NCBI GenBank assembly: GCA_016841825.1
Contig: JAENYK010000010.1
Coordinates: 1-64,000 of the forward strand
Reading direction: 5' to 3'
DNA length: 64,000 nt
Source: Halothermothrix sp.
GTDB taxonomy: Bacteria > Bacillota > Halanaerobiia > DY22613
Shown here: one piece after another, positions 51,001 through 58,413 of the stretch
Numbering within the stretch: the stretch's first letter is position 1
Layout of the letters: each line of letters opens with the position of its first letter
Position numbers and translations under genes: made by a program
Notes under the pieces: generated by a model
The model's input: the letters and a program-made list of their open reading frames with translations, nothing else
Told to the model about the DNA's origin: nothing
Database searches by the model: none

Positions 51001-54000
51001 ATGAACCTGGCAAAATATTAGAATAAGCATCTCCTAAAGTATCGGTAATCTCCACATTGGTCGCCGGAGCATTACCGGTATTGCGAACTGTGATAGTCCA
51101 GTTCACTACTTCTGCATTGTTGGCAACCTGCAGCCCTTCGGAGATATTCACCACCAGATTAGCTTTTTTGGGTGTAAATGAACCAATATCATTAACAGTC
51201 GGCCGCACAATTCCCGATGAATTCTCATAAGTAATATCCAATTCAGGTTCAAACACAGAACTATCACTAGCTCCAGAATCAAAATCTTGAATATCAAAGT
51301 CTATGGTGTGAACACCTGCAAAAATCGGTCCTGCCCATCTCCAGGTCAAAGTAGTCTGACCTGCTATTGGCTCAATCGACGGCGCGACCGTATTTAAACC
51401 CCCCGAATAGGTTAATCCCGGTGAATCAGCTACAGCAAAACGGGAAAGCAGATTATATTGAACTTCCATATTATATATCGGTGCCCCGGTAGTAGTAAAA
51501 GTCAATACTACATGACCGTCTTTCGTCGTAAAATCGGTAATATTTTGTTCAACAGTAGCTATTTCCGGCTGTGTAATCAGATTGGCACTATCACTGTTGT
51601 CACCGGGACTAGTTAGTGTCGAAGTCTGGCTTCCCCAACTAACACTGGCAGTATAATTATCTGGGTCAGTACAGGGACCATCAAACTTACCAATTACATA
51701 ATACTCAACTGTCTGACCAACCTCTATATTACCAATATTCCAGGAAGGATTATCACCAATAGGTGCTGGTGTTATGGAGACGAAGCTCATATTAGTAGGC
51801 AAACTATTAGTTAAAGTCATATTCTTAGCAATCGCAGTCCCGGTATTGCTAATCCTTACTCTCCATCTAACCTGTTCATTTAAAGATGCAGTAACATCTT
51901 TCGAGTATTCCATATCTGTTTCCAGGTTCATCCCACTCACGTTCACAGTGATATACGGTAATTTACGCGGCACTGAATACTGAGCACCAATAGTAGAACC
52001 GGAGCGACTTACTCCCCCCGTATCCCACGGCATCTGCCAGGTTACAGTAGGAGTCACCACATTTTCTGTAGTGAATGCCTCAGTAGTCATCACCCCGTAT
52101 TCAATCAGGCAGACATCCAATGGAATCAGCAGTTCCAGGTCAGCAAAACTCTCAAATGACCAGATTAGTGATGTTCCGCTAATCACTGGATCTGAAACAG
52201 CTAGACCATTAATCTTTGTACTTCCCGGGGTGTATTCAAAACCTGTGCCTAATTCTTGTGTAATGATCAAATTATAGTTATCAGTCTTGCCATTGTTCTC
52301 TACCCGTATCTTCAAGACTCCAGTATCTTCAAGACTGATAGCTGGTACCTCATCATTTTTTACAAATATAGAAGATGTTGGTTTTCTAAATTTGGGAAAA
52401 TCAGTACCACTATTTCCTGACACAATCTGAATTGGATAGTAATTGTCAGAAATATCCTTCCAACCATAACTGGTCTCGGCTGTACTCGCCTGATCAAAAT
52501 CTGCAGAACTACCACTGGTTGCAGCATTGACAACTATTTTTCTGGTCTGACCCGGGGGAATATCACCCAGATCCCAACGTATAGTCTGATATCCCGGAGA
52601 ATCAGTGATTACTAGATTAGCCGGATTATCATCAACAGTCGAATCGGAATAGGTCAAAACTTCCAATAATTCTTCAGTCAAATAGGTATTATATGCGGTT
52701 CCCATCCCCATATTGACAACTTCGTAAACCCAACTCAGATTATCTGATGTCAGATCAACCAGAACTGGACTGACCAAAACATCCAGTGCAGCTTCCAATA
52801 AATATTCCACACTGGTTGATTCTATTCCGGTGTAATGTGCACCCAGATCATCATCATATTCAAGCTTACCGGTTATCTGTGTATGATCAGATCCAGTTTT
52901 GACAGCATCAAAAGTAATCGTACCAATACTATCTGTCTGGCTGAGATTAAACGGATTATTAAAGGTTAAGATGATCTCAGCTTGCCCATCACCATCACTA
53001 TCATTTAGATTTACCGAGGGTACCTGACCATTGAATCCTGTGTATTCCAGATTACCCCGATAAGCAAAATTATCGTTCAAATCTACAGTCAAAACAACAT
53101 TATTATCGTTCCAGGGTGTAAGTTTGTCCACATTGAGATTAATCTCCAATAATTCACCCTTGCTAATCTGTTTACGGTTAAAATCAATATCTACATCCAT
53201 GCGAGCTCTGGAAATTGGCACAAAAACTCCCTGATAGAAATGATGCTGATTATCTATCACTTCTCCACCAATGGCATTGGAGATAATCAGGTCTGATTTA
53301 CTGACAAAATCTTTCCAATATTGAGAAGTAGCTGGCAAACTGTCATCAGTCAAACTAAGCTTATATCTTAAATATAAGATCTTTCCGGCAACACTATTAT
53401 TCCCATAAATCCCCTGGAGAAAATCTAATTGAAAGGTTAAGGGAGAGATGGAGATTATAGAATCTGCGGGTATATCAGTCCATTCCCCGCCACCAACCCG
53501 ATACTGGGCTGTATCAGTCAGATAAACCTGCTCATTATCCAGATTATCGGTATAGGTTGAATCAGTCCAGTTTCCGGAAGACAGAGGATCAAATTCATAA
53601 TGTAATTCGTATGATACCTCATCTTTATCATCTTTACCACAAACGTCAAACCTTCCCTCGTCGGTAGGGTTAACAATATTTTTGCTTTCATAGAGAAATC
53701 TGGTCTCTTCTTCTCTACTCTGCAAATAAAAATATGTATTAGCTGTGCTTTTTACATCACAACCGGATATACTTATTCCGACAAGAGAAGCTGTATCAGT
53801 AATTAACTGACCTGCCAGAGTTGGGTCGTCAGTAGCAGTAGTGCGAATGGTTATAGTCTGTCCATTATAGGCTTCAGCAGGAGTCATACTCCAGGAGATA
53901 GTTTTACTGTTGTCTACTTCATCAATAATTACCACATCACCCGTAGTAACCGTTACATCTTCTGGGTCAAAAATGAACTCTTCAGGCATATTGTTTGTAA

Positions 54001-55531
54001 ACACCACATTATCTTCCCGCCATTTACTCAAATTATCAATTTTAGCAGAGAAAATAAAGTCCACCGACTCATTTAAGAATATTCGCTGATTATCGCCATC
54101 ACTGGATTGTGTACACATAATAGTTCTGCCAATTGTGATATCTGGAATATTTATCACTGAATACATTGATTCAACCAGTGGAGACATAAAAGTTTTCTCA
54201 ATGTCATTCTGATATTCAGGTATCAGGGTTAATTCAAACTCAGCTGTATTATCATCAATAAATTTGCCTGGATAATCAGGATCATTAACACCCTGGTACT
54301 TGTGTAGGTGGCAGCAGTGATCAGCACCTTCAGGAACCAGATTAGGTGTCAAAGCAAAAGTAAGGTTAACACTCTCGGTCTCTGCAATAGTTCCATCATT
54401 CGCCTGATACATAAAAGTTCCGGTATCAGGTTCAAAACTCCATCCTGGAATAACATTGGAGACTGTGAAATAATCCCTATCTATATCTGTATCCAATTTA
54501 AAATTACGGGCAGTACCGTATCTAGTGCTATTATTGGTTATCTGAATCTCCATTGTATCAGATTCTGCCCCATAATCTAATACTGGAGTTTTATTCACAA
54601 CAATATCAATCTGCGGTTGACTGATAGCAAGGAAAAAATCCTCCAGATCAGAATAGCTCTCACCAGTAGTCGTATTATCATAAGCACAGGTTAATTCAAA
54701 ATTCTCATAATCCTGTACATCCAGAGTAAATTGGAAGTTCAAAAACTCTCCGGGTGCCAATTGGCTCAAAAGTACTGTATAACAGTCGGATTCAAACTGA
54801 GGAACCACATTACCAATCCCTCCAACCAGAGTCGAAGTGGCAAAACCATCTCCCCAATCGATTATTAGATATTGATCCTCATCGAAATAATAATGACCTT
54901 GCCCGTTATTGGTAATCCGTGCCTCTAAAGTAATGGTCTCTCCCCGATGAACAGTTAATGGTACATGCGAAATTGGGATTAATTCTGCTTCTAATTCTCC
55001 TGCCAGAACATCAATCGTCTCTTCATCAAAATACTCGTAATTATCCCCCAGAGAATTGCTGGTCTGAACAGTAGTTTTGACAATGTTTAATAACCCACCC
55101 TCCAAAAAAGCATCAGTGGTCAGTTTATAACTCAAATTCACCTTCTCCCCAGCCTCCAGGTCTAATTCTGGATCGAAAGTGATGATTATCTTATCATCAA
55201 TAACGTCTACCAGTATAGGTATAGTTATTTCATCCATAGTCACCGTCATACTATCTACAAGATAGGCAAAATGCTGATTAGCAAAGCCTGTCTGGGTATC
55301 AATAATCTCGATGATTACCTGAATGTCCTTTGCCTGATAAATGCTCATATTCTCTATCTCGACAGAAAATGTTTGTCCAACGCTGTCATTAACATATGCA
55401 ATAAGGTCATCAGGTTGAATAACACTTAAGGTAGGTTCTTCTTCTGCTGCCAGTATAAGTGCTGACGAAAAAAAGATAATGAGCAAAATCAGAAGAAAAC
55501 TACTTAGTTTTTGCTTTAGGTTAGCTCCCAT
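39041..55531 (-). CDS. Giant secreted DUF11/SdrD-type repeat protein (5,496 residues)
   Basis: One uninterrupted frame of 16.5 kb. A signal peptide (LLILLIIFFSSALILAAEE) is followed by dozens of immunoglobulin-like DUF11 modules with recurring motifs such as YTVTVTNTGNAPAYDL, DTLPxGL, INPLSGTIGEE and VLTYKITVTNLGNAQAT. Residues about 2320-4250 are three tandem super-repeats of 641-644 residues. Near residues 5020-5090 and 5400-5490 are SdrD-B-like domains (GTVWLDDDHDNQLAANEQ; GKVFNDLNGDGIQQEDENG), and the end is ENPVVISLTGIVQKVNFGVK. There is no LPXTG, SLH or transmembrane anchor. Start ATG at 55529-55531 follows AAAGGAGGA. The barrel gene 35 bp upstream is in the same operon and may hold or export it. 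The role is probably cell surface or adhesion (inference). Confidence 0.9.
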   Translation of the reverse strand: MGANLKQKLSSFLLILLIIFFSSALILAAEEEPTLSVIQPDDLIAYVNDSVGQTFSVEIENMSIYQAKDIQVIIEIIDTQTGFANQHFAYLVDSMTVTMDEITIPILVDVIDDKIIITFDPELDLEAGEKVNLSYKLTTDAFLEGGLLNIVKTTVQTSNSLGDNYEYFDEETIDVLAGELEAELIPISHVPLTVHRGETITLEARITNNGQGHYYFDEDQYLIIDWGDGFATSTLVGGIGNVVPQFESDCYTVLLSQLAPGEFLNFQFTLDVQDYENFELTCAYDNTTTGESYSDLEDFFLAISQPQIDIVVNKTPVLDYGAESDTMEIQITNNSTRYGTARNFKLDTDIDRDYFTVSNVIPGWSFEPDTGTFMYQANDGTIAETESVNLTFALTPNLVPEGADHCCHLHKYQGVNDPDYPGKFIDDNTAEFELTLIPEYQNDIEKTFMSPLVESMYSVINIPDITIGRTIMCTQSSDGDNQRIFLNESVDFIFSAKIDNLSKWREDNVVFTNNMPEEFIFDPEDVTVTTGDVVIIDEVDNSKTISWSMTPAEAYNGQTITIRTTATDDPTLAGQLITDTASLVGISISGCDVKSTANTYFYLQSREEETRFLYESKNIVNPTDEGRFDVCGKDDKDEVSYELHYEFDPLSSGNWTDSTYTDNLDNEQVYLTDTAQYRVGGGEWTDIPADSIISISPLTFQLDFLQGIYGNNSVAGKILYLRYKLSLTDDSLPATSQYWKDFVSKSDLIISNAIGGEVIDNQHHFYQGVFVPISRARMDVDIDFNRKQISKGELLEINLNVDKLTPWNDNNVVLTVDLNDNFAYRGNLEYTGFNGQVPSVNLNDSDGDGQAEIILTFNNPFNLSQTDSIGTITFDAVKTGSDHTQITGKLEYDDDLGAHYTGIESTSVEYLLEAALDVLVSPVLVDLTSDNLSWVYEVVNMGMGTAYNTYLTEELLEVLTYSDSTVDDNPANLVITDSPGYQTIRWDLGDIPPGQTRKIVVNAATSGSSADFDQASTAETSYGWKDISDNYYPIQIVSGNSGTDFPKFRKPTSSIFVKNDEVPAISLEDTGVLKIRVENNGKTDNYNLIITQELGTGFEYTPGSTKINGLAVSDPVISGTSLIWSFESFADLELLIPLDVCLIEYGVMTTEAFTTENVVTPTVTWQMPWDTGGVSRSGSTIGAQYSVPRKLPYITVNVSGMNLETDMEYSKDVTASLNEQVRWRVRISNTGTAIAKNMTLTNSLPTNMSFVSITPAPIGDNPSWNIGNIEVGQTVEYYVIGKFDGPCTDPDNYTASVSWGSQTSTLTSPGDNSDSANLITQPEIATVEQNITDFTTKDGHVVLTFTTTGAPIYNMEVQYNLLSRFAVADSPGLTYSGGLNTVAPSIEPIAGQTTLTWRWAGPIFAGVHTIDFDIQDFDSGASDSSVFEPELDITYENSSGIVRPTVNDIGSFTPKKANLVVNISEGLQVANNAEVVNWTITVRNTGNAPATNVEITDTLGDAYSNILPGSSPDETTGNVLQWNNRTINPGATLSFNLQATISSAGSHLKEITAIEWGHASQVCSDSINTLVAVFSFQKTVDQDTGNPDDQLADSAGEIVTFTINPNFQGEDPYQNITIRDILPEGLEFYDETVPGGVSSAHGGKNLCWTIDDFVGPNSPMITYRARIIKEGALTNGSMLSNEATASFEINVGTVYSFDHMIIPDKLEDTEDIVFYEPSISITSRTCTPDSGSNVTADQEITHTLIITNTGDSPGYQTRVYDTLPFGTRSFDPGSTLSVSKHDTEGNDLVLVQDTDYAINYDNVSGELNIIFENTSCGILKKDEYHTITYKTEVNSDISAGVALLHKARVLEYYSQPMGTTGVVKYPASANQTVTFNTTDAQYSIYRVTPIDGQIRPGDTVAYRLRFTVPDGTSIYDINLENTLPPGLEFNVGTSSGPNTGTGGPDLGSPVPDVSGDIGTGQVLTWFTGDNVDISNNTGSDIIYQLEFSSTVREDIPEIVRGATLTTGMIFNFNSINDDELTRTDNSAVTDNLTVIEPTLVISKDITSTGSYQAGSLVTYQLTIEHTGESNSAAYDLVVSETLPTMMRLRDFEIIEGTLGEEVQTDDQHISWGETGNVDLDNDQRLVLNIEAELTTEVEPGQEIDFQTDLEWESIDGVNLYERSYTDNLVASVTINDATDLNKAIHTLPTSGYTIGETFVYRIVLGVNEGTTDNVLIKDTLPSGVELVSYDITKGVNISYSPLAQEPLVGQTGQIIWEFGRIINPDDGFEPDQIIIDYTVKIANLGVNQSGEERSSQAEVNYVDYADNLQTVSSDDVEFTIQEPEISVVQKVRNETKGDPDDYSSCSNPDAGDILQYRLVITNGTVNSSTAFDLNQVANLSEGLCYITDSMQEEHLGTVELDPQVSGTGDSGSPQMLVWGREQVPTRDVDLAAGETIIYTYKVRVLDQIAANQQLANSLELDWTSLDGEIVGERDGSEGTGGLNDYLESVVTIVNSADSNLLNITRSTDTFNPGTNDLRIGDIVTFRLNLDLQEGTTKDLTVISTLPEGLEFVNTVSINGDSSSPYESANGFSYDEIQDDHIPAAGDQNLYWSFGDLVNSGDNLVNDSLEIVYRAQVVKELAVTPAAQLLDVSANLDYTDKTTLPEVTKVNTQVEVRQPQLNVNITSSPADGTNIMANQKLKYTITVTNTGQGSAYDLQILNTIPSGLRQGEVDGITVLSCTIGGIDKVIKDPDDNPNYLTDGQLIWDLSDLNIDDYHIPASESLIIIYTLRSDGDLAEGDTVSSTAQVTAYYSLDDQDLPSEVMQEDRQQYAQTVTSSVNHHTISTPEALSIDLSGTGFIGEEIVYQLKIPGDGATVDTVLYDLQLDLDLPTGVEFVKAQFGSENQATGSLTSDLDDSQLTLTGIESIPANCRGIVDITVKIVNCQENTAGVQLPLSGSYSYELTESDNDDFGTGDVLNTDLIITEPELTILQEVRNQTEGDPDDFTTLTSPDAGDVLEYRVTINNTGINISSAYDLNIVDTLNKGLGYLAGSMEENYSGSQIAITPKVTGTGIDSAQIIHWGREADPNQRDIDLPENQTIVYTYKVKVLDSVSVLENLTNSIVLDWTSADGIVAGERDGSDGSGGLNDYRDTDSTMVQIPDDNTLSVEITDTFNSGVNDLRIGDLVTFELKVNLQEGTTGDLVVNSVLPEGLEFVDIISINGDLEAPYSQGGVFTYGIVDFAITPSADEQILTWTFGDITNSGDNDETNNELIIIYRGVVNEALDPAVVNQDLNVSSNIAYTGKATLPENTEIITTLEVNQPDLNINLAAEPSGDSNIMANQLIEYTVTVTNTGNAPAYDLLIVDTLPVGLREKGLIGITVKSITIAGVTKPAKDPESNINFTDDGRILWNLDDGATADTYTILPTEELILVFTARADSDLREGLVLSNSVSVEAYYSLDDDLSPGSSIRRQYSTPDAAVDHNTISTPGIPGITNPITGTIGEEILYQLQIPGDSNSEETLYDLEVEVTLPDNVEFIEADFAATNQAAGNLLSDLSGDTLKLTGIETVSIGTQAVIDLKVNIKNDAFNTQGTQFEITTNYTYELIDGGIDDFIGGTEISDSLTVIEPQLVIAQEARNVTKGDQNFEQITAPDAGDIIEYKVTLTNGTGNVSTAYDLNLIDNLNSGLKYVAGSLAQIYEGMTTQLVPEVVGTGETGSPQTISWGRDSLTPIYINLPMADQLTYIYQVEVMDQTTINQSLINTVSVDWTSRAGQIIGERDGSDGVGGVNDYTAAAITTVQTRDANSISLVRDTDTFNPGTNDLRIGDLVTLTMTVHLQEGTSQELILSSHLPVGMEFVKTVSINGDTEPPFTEAGVFSYSPITLLNTPNAGSADLIWDLGDVVNTADNHEVDDLVISYQVQVNDNLPDDSAVQLVEVEANLSYTGKTTMPESTLTGTELAIIQPELEAILTANPINGSNIMADQLITYALTITNVGTAPAYDLQVLNIIPEGLRQRGQTGIFVESIKINGLDRAIKYPETNANFDIDGRILWDFNDDQADTYTISPGEIMEIIYTIRADSSLTPGDILTTVGRVESYNSLDDDNLPPESTLADMAQYGSTLNQSITHNSISTPGFMTIGNPLSGTIGEELVYTVRIPGDSQLIDTDLYDLEVEFTLPDNIELLGVNYAIDNQASGDLRYNLVDDDLILQGIDLIPTNRQAVVELHVRIKNQEFNRSGTEFVLHGEYTYELVQDGNDDFSVGDTESTPVTVVEPELVIDKSGPEWVSHNASANFTLSIVNNGQSTAWQPVIKDILPPEMRELEPRITGFWIGQPARELFELAPDDYDLSYNQETGEWVITLKSAAGYIDPGETLTLNYQADLNRQNYTNLTLTNTGMVTKYYSRNIDGGVTDDVRVYDQLGDEQTSEVDVKIQSPIITANILPDRVLARPGEMVHYSIQINNTGNIAADNLTLKIDLAAEFAAGSLTNLTTSSGVISIEEPTAGVNDTGTFTITQISLPAESGQVTINWDATLKSVLVDGTIIHNQSELNVPSLIDQIQLGSAGLTIASSPVLSMSKRDSFSESELSTGTLITYNMRIGNTGNENAVQAVLQDQIPANTTYVTGSTLVDGQILEDRNGEFPLADRVQLGRINVNQEIEVQFTVQVNPEVVSGTIITSQAFLTAYGEGTEGVDTEIIQILSDDPDTVLADDPTYSALGDLPILDAQKIVTDDNGGELEAGDVLTYKITVTNLGNAQATQVGLADTIPEETTYIAGTLQISGDNRMSTNSFKTQTVSRDPEGVVDGRDVRIALGNLNPAVSFEITYKVLVDFVPDEQIIISQGVVSCEELPDEKTDADGDDSNGDQPTEIAAGLVPVLRAIMQVSDLNGDNIKVGDLLEYSIQVRNIGSLEATDVVVKTALPTQLTYMADSTMVRGITVADTLAGGSQLEEGLNLGVLNAGQTINIRFRAAVSEDSGRTIDLQVVYQSGEGLTGVSDSDLDDGIDNQVSEFVLNNQELFAGIDANNIDIYLDDDDPTRIQIGSNPGTTNILGTVWLDDDHDNQLAANEQLCANWIVEIYQGNNLIASTMTNSAGLYRFRGLLPGNGYKLYYRNSTTQVASGIVQGLTLLSGTLDTRQNYPYEPTGIVYDAVTRQPVSGAEVWITGPAGFDAERDLLPGQQGQITGTAGHYRVDILDGAPEGNYTLRVVPPNTYSPQFPSTIIQPEEETLVINGGSEQVIEDSYLIVENNLPSTSDVDTTYFLTISHRSGNLKICNNHIPIDPVLEGAILLTKKANRQTVSIGEFVQYSIVIENQTTAVISNYFIQDMIPPGFKYVKDTARLDGQPCEPVVNETLLWEELSLEAGQTATLTYNLVVGTGVVEGNIYQNRVTAIHGLTDVVISNEAIADVRVIVDSRFSSSLVIGKVFNDLNGDGIQQEDENGLPGVKILTVSGQIITTDNKGLYHLVDELASNFSRGEDLLLKLDVSSLPEGYELTTENPVVISLTGIVQKVNFGVKSNTQ
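42782..44713 (-). repeat. Coding super-repeat unit 3 in the giant gene
   Basis: 1,932 bp (644 residues), from EPQLVIAQEARNVTKGD to the next EPELVID. Four sub-domains in fixed order: A (QE-RN...PDAGD...GERDGSDG-GG-NDY), B (DTFNPGTNDLRIGD...INGD), C (SNIMADQLITY...SLDDD...HNSISTPG), D (NPLSGTIGEELVY...DDF-VGD). Confidence 0.85.
44714..46636 (-). repeat. Coding super-repeat unit 2 in the giant gene
   Basis: 1,923 bp (641 residues), beginning EPELTILQEVRNQTEGDPDD, with the same A-B-C-D sub-domain order as units 1 and 3. Sequences are diverged but in register. Confidence 0.85.
46637..48568 (-). repeat. Coding super-repeat unit 1 in the giant gene
   Basis: 1,932 bp (644 residues), beginning EPEISVVQKVRNETKGDPDD, with the same A-B-C-D order. 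It is preceded (48569-49426) by a shorter 286-residue block that looks like an A-B half unit starting EPTLVISKD. Confidence 0.85.
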
Positions 55532-55566
55532 TAGTCCAGTCCTCCTTTGGTCTACAATATTTCAGA

Positions 55567-58341
55567 TTACCATTTTTGCATTACATTCATAAACAAACCC
55601 TGTGATTCATAGTTCAGGTTGGTTAAATCATCATTAAAATCAGTAAAATTATAGCCTATTCCAAGCTGCGTATGGGGTGCAATATCCCAATCCATACCGA
55701 TCAGGTAACCCTGCTTAGAATCCTGAGCTAAAGTATTCCAGAGACGGCGATATTCCCCATAGACACCCCAGCCGGCAAGAATAGCATAATTTAATCGATT
55801 AATCCACAGGTATGTATCACTAGTAATCCACTCCTCTGTATCATCAGACCTCAATGCAGAGCTTTTATAAGCTAACTTCTCACTTAATTGAAGGTTAGCA
55901 ATTAGGTCATAAACTCCTTCCAGAGTAGCAATGGCTGATCTCTCATCGGGAACTGTTCCGGAAATCTGCTCAGCAGGCGACAAATTCTCCAAATAGGTAA
56001 ATTTCCCAAATAAGTTAAGACTATCATCAGTTATCGGTCGATATGCAAAACCTAAATTCCCTTCAATTCCCCGTGCCCATTCATCTGCTAAGCTGGGATC
56101 CATTGTTAGAGAACCATCCAATTCAGTGATCAAAGCCAGTTGGGGATTCAAATCCCAATTAAGACGATTCCTCACAAGATATTGTACAAGATTATCATCC
56201 CCATTGATCAAACTAGCCTGAAGATAACAATGATAATTAAGATCAGCCAGATTAAGAGCAGATTTAATCCCGATACTATCCCGTTCATAGACTCCAATCT
56301 CTTCTATCTCCAGATCTTCAAAAAGCTTTTTGGTTACTTCCTCAATCTTAATAGTCGAATACCTATCATAAGGTCTTTCCTGTTTTTTATCAAAATTACC
56401 ACTGGTATACTCCAATCCTAAAAGCCAATTATCCGTAGGCAGGTACTCTAAACCAATAAGATTAGTTGATACATCCGCATAAGTTCCCCAGGAACTTTGT
56501 CTCTCCAGAAGAAAAGTCAGTTGTTGATTCCATTCAAGGTTATTTCCCGTAAAGAAACGATTTGTAACCCCACCAAAAGCGTCCTTTTCTTTGTGGAACT
56601 CCCCATAAAGATAACCCTGATCAGTATAATAATATTTCAGATTTAAACGGGCAAAATCCCCAAGACTTCCGGCAGAGACATCTGACTTCAGTCGGAGCTG
56701 ATCCAAAATTGCAGCATCCATACCTACGATAACACGATGGTTAACCGGGGTATGCTGATTATTGTTCAGTGTAAACTGTTCGATAAGATAATACTTCTCT
56801 GCTGAACTTTCGGTATAGTCAATCCGTAGTCCAATAATTGTGTCTTCTAGAGGTGCTAAATCCTTCTCCATAATCTTCTGATACCTTAACGAACTGCTTA
56901 AAGACATCTGCGGACTATAATCTCCACTTAAGATAATTGCAGCAAAATTGATATCCTCCCCTCCAGACGCACGTTTGAGAACAATATTATTATTCACTAG
57001 AAAATCCAGAAGATTACCCTGTAACTTGATCTTCGCCAGACCCTGTTCATTTAACGACTGTTGGGTTGAAGAGACAAAACCCTTCTCCTTATATGATAAA
57101 TCACCTGATAAACTTAGGTTTGAAAGATCTGTAACATTAGTGGGTAACTGAAAATTAAAATTAACATCTACAGCATTACTACCCTTCTCTCCCCCAATTA
57201 CCGGTAATGCAATATAACTAAGCCCACCCGAATCAGAATAATTAATCTGATCTGGTTGATTCACAGAATATGCCCACTCTGTCTTAAAATAAACCTGATC
57301 CCCCGGGGGTGCATAAGTCATATCTGCCCCATAGAGGGTATATAGTTCTCCGTTCTGAGTCTTTTCAGAGATAAGATTACCACCCAGATTAAGAAACTCT
57401 TTACAAGAATATGCTCTGAAACCATAAGTAGAGTCTGTTGCAATCTCTTCAGGGATATGCTCATACTCAGCAATCAAAAATATATCATTATCAAGAGTAA
57501 TTGAGTTATTAATAATGTTTGAATTACCCGTTAAATCTTCCAGTGCTCGCAAAAGAATAACTCTTCCCTGAAGATAATCAATGGTGTAATCTCTCCCCAA
57601 CTGTAAAGAGATAGTTTTAATAATTTCTCCAATTGCCCGATCTTGAACTTCGATTTTCAACCTGTCACTACCAGACAAGATATTAGCGTATTTTAGATAG
57701 TAGATCGAACTTCCTGTAGACTTTATCTTATCAATAGAATGAATTGTTCCAGGTATAGACCAAAAATATTTTATACCAGAGTTGTGGTCATTCAAATCCA
57801 ATTTGACACCATACAACTGTCGGTTATAAGCGGTCAAAACAGTAGTATTGAAATCACTCGCATAATCACCCCAGAGAATCTTATAATTATCCCATTCGAC
57901 ACTTAAATATAATTTTCCACTGGTTTTTACATCATTTTGAATAGTGGAGTCATCTCCATATATAGGATAATATTGGTCTGGATTAACAGTTAGATCCTGC
58001 CTCTTTAGAATGGAACGAAACTCAGATAAAGACCCTTCACCGGTATCCAATTGGGCAGTTACTAAATATTTGCCTTTGACTTTCCCTTTGAGATATACAG
58101 CAAATCTGCCCTCGATAAACACTTTGGTAGCAAATTCATCCTCATCTGTAATCGGTTCAATATATCCCTGCAAATGAGTAACTCCAACTGTTAGATCTGT
58201 TAAACCGATTAAATAATAAAGTTCAATCTCATCAAAAAGATCAGTAGATCCATAAATTGTCTGACAATTGATGATAAGAATAACAGATATGATTAAATAA
58301 ATTAGTGGGATATACCTGGGTTTTAAAATTTTTGACGTCAT
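55567..58341 (-). CDS. Predicted outer-membrane beta-barrel partner of the giant repeat protein
   Basis: A 924-residue secreted protein. The signal sequence (about residues 8-32) is followed by a conserved-looking segment: GRFAVYLKGKVKGKYLVTAQ, QYYPIYGDDSTIQND, GKLYLSVEWDNYKILWGDY, YNRQLYGVKL and DYTIDYLQGRVILL. The rest is alternating polar/hydrophobic strands with many aromatic girdle residues, ending YESQGLFMNVMQKW; a final aromatic residue preceded by alternating hydrophobics resembles the beta-signal of outer-membrane proteins. From memory, similar segments occur as the C-terminal part of single large DUF11 proteins in Gram-negatives; here it is a separate gene. I prefer the ATG at 58339-58341, preceded by AGAGGTGA, to the GTG at 58350. 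Confidence 0.7.
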   Translation of the reverse strand: MTSKILKPRYIPLIYLIISVILIINCQTIYGSTDLFDEIELYYLIGLTDLTVGVTHLQGYIEPITDEDEFATKVFIEGRFAVYLKGKVKGKYLVTAQLDTGEGSLSEFRSILKRQDLTVNPDQYYPIYGDDSTIQNDVKTSGKLYLSVEWDNYKILWGDYASDFNTTVLTAYNRQLYGVKLDLNDHNSGIKYFWSIPGTIHSIDKIKSTGSSIYYLKYANILSGSDRLKIEVQDRAIGEIIKTISLQLGRDYTIDYLQGRVILLRALEDLTGNSNIINNSITLDNDIFLIAEYEHIPEEIATDSTYGFRAYSCKEFLNLGGNLISEKTQNGELYTLYGADMTYAPPGDQVYFKTEWAYSVNQPDQINYSDSGGLSYIALPVIGGEKGSNAVDVNFNFQLPTNVTDLSNLSLSGDLSYKEKGFVSSTQQSLNEQGLAKIKLQGNLLDFLVNNNIVLKRASGGEDINFAAIILSGDYSPQMSLSSSLRYQKIMEKDLAPLEDTIIGLRIDYTESSAEKYYLIEQFTLNNNQHTPVNHRVIVGMDAAILDQLRLKSDVSAGSLGDFARLNLKYYYTDQGYLYGEFHKEKDAFGGVTNRFFTGNNLEWNQQLTFLLERQSSWGTYADVSTNLIGLEYLPTDNWLLGLEYTSGNFDKKQERPYDRYSTIKIEEVTKKLFEDLEIEEIGVYERDSIGIKSALNLADLNYHCYLQASLINGDDNLVQYLVRNRLNWDLNPQLALITELDGSLTMDPSLADEWARGIEGNLGFAYRPITDDSLNLFGKFTYLENLSPAEQISGTVPDERSAIATLEGVYDLIANLQLSEKLAYKSSALRSDDTEEWITSDTYLWINRLNYAILAGWGVYGEYRRLWNTLAQDSKQGYLIGMDWDIAPHTQLGIGYNFTDFNDDLTNLNYESQGLFMNVMQKW

Positions 58342-58368
58342 ATCTTTCACCTCTATCTCTAATATCTA

Positions 58369-58413
58369 GGACTTTGAACCAGCAACAGGTGCTAGTATAT
58401 AGTTCCATAGTCC
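58369..58413 (-). promoter_or_regulatory. Structured 5'-leader hairpin before the barrel gene
   Basis: On the minus strand three nested arm pairs line up: GGACT/AGTCC, GAAC/GTTC and AGCA/TGCT, around a CCTGT loop, 28 bp before the start codon. It could be an RNA regulatory element or attenuator; it matches no riboswitch I know. Confidence 0.45.

Noticed and set aside
39041-55531. Possibility that the giant ORF is an artefact of assembly or fusion
   Set aside because: The frame is open for 16.5 kb, with consistent DUF11 motifs throughout, a signal peptide at the start and a terminator at the end; repeats are diverged enough not to collapse or be duplicated by error.
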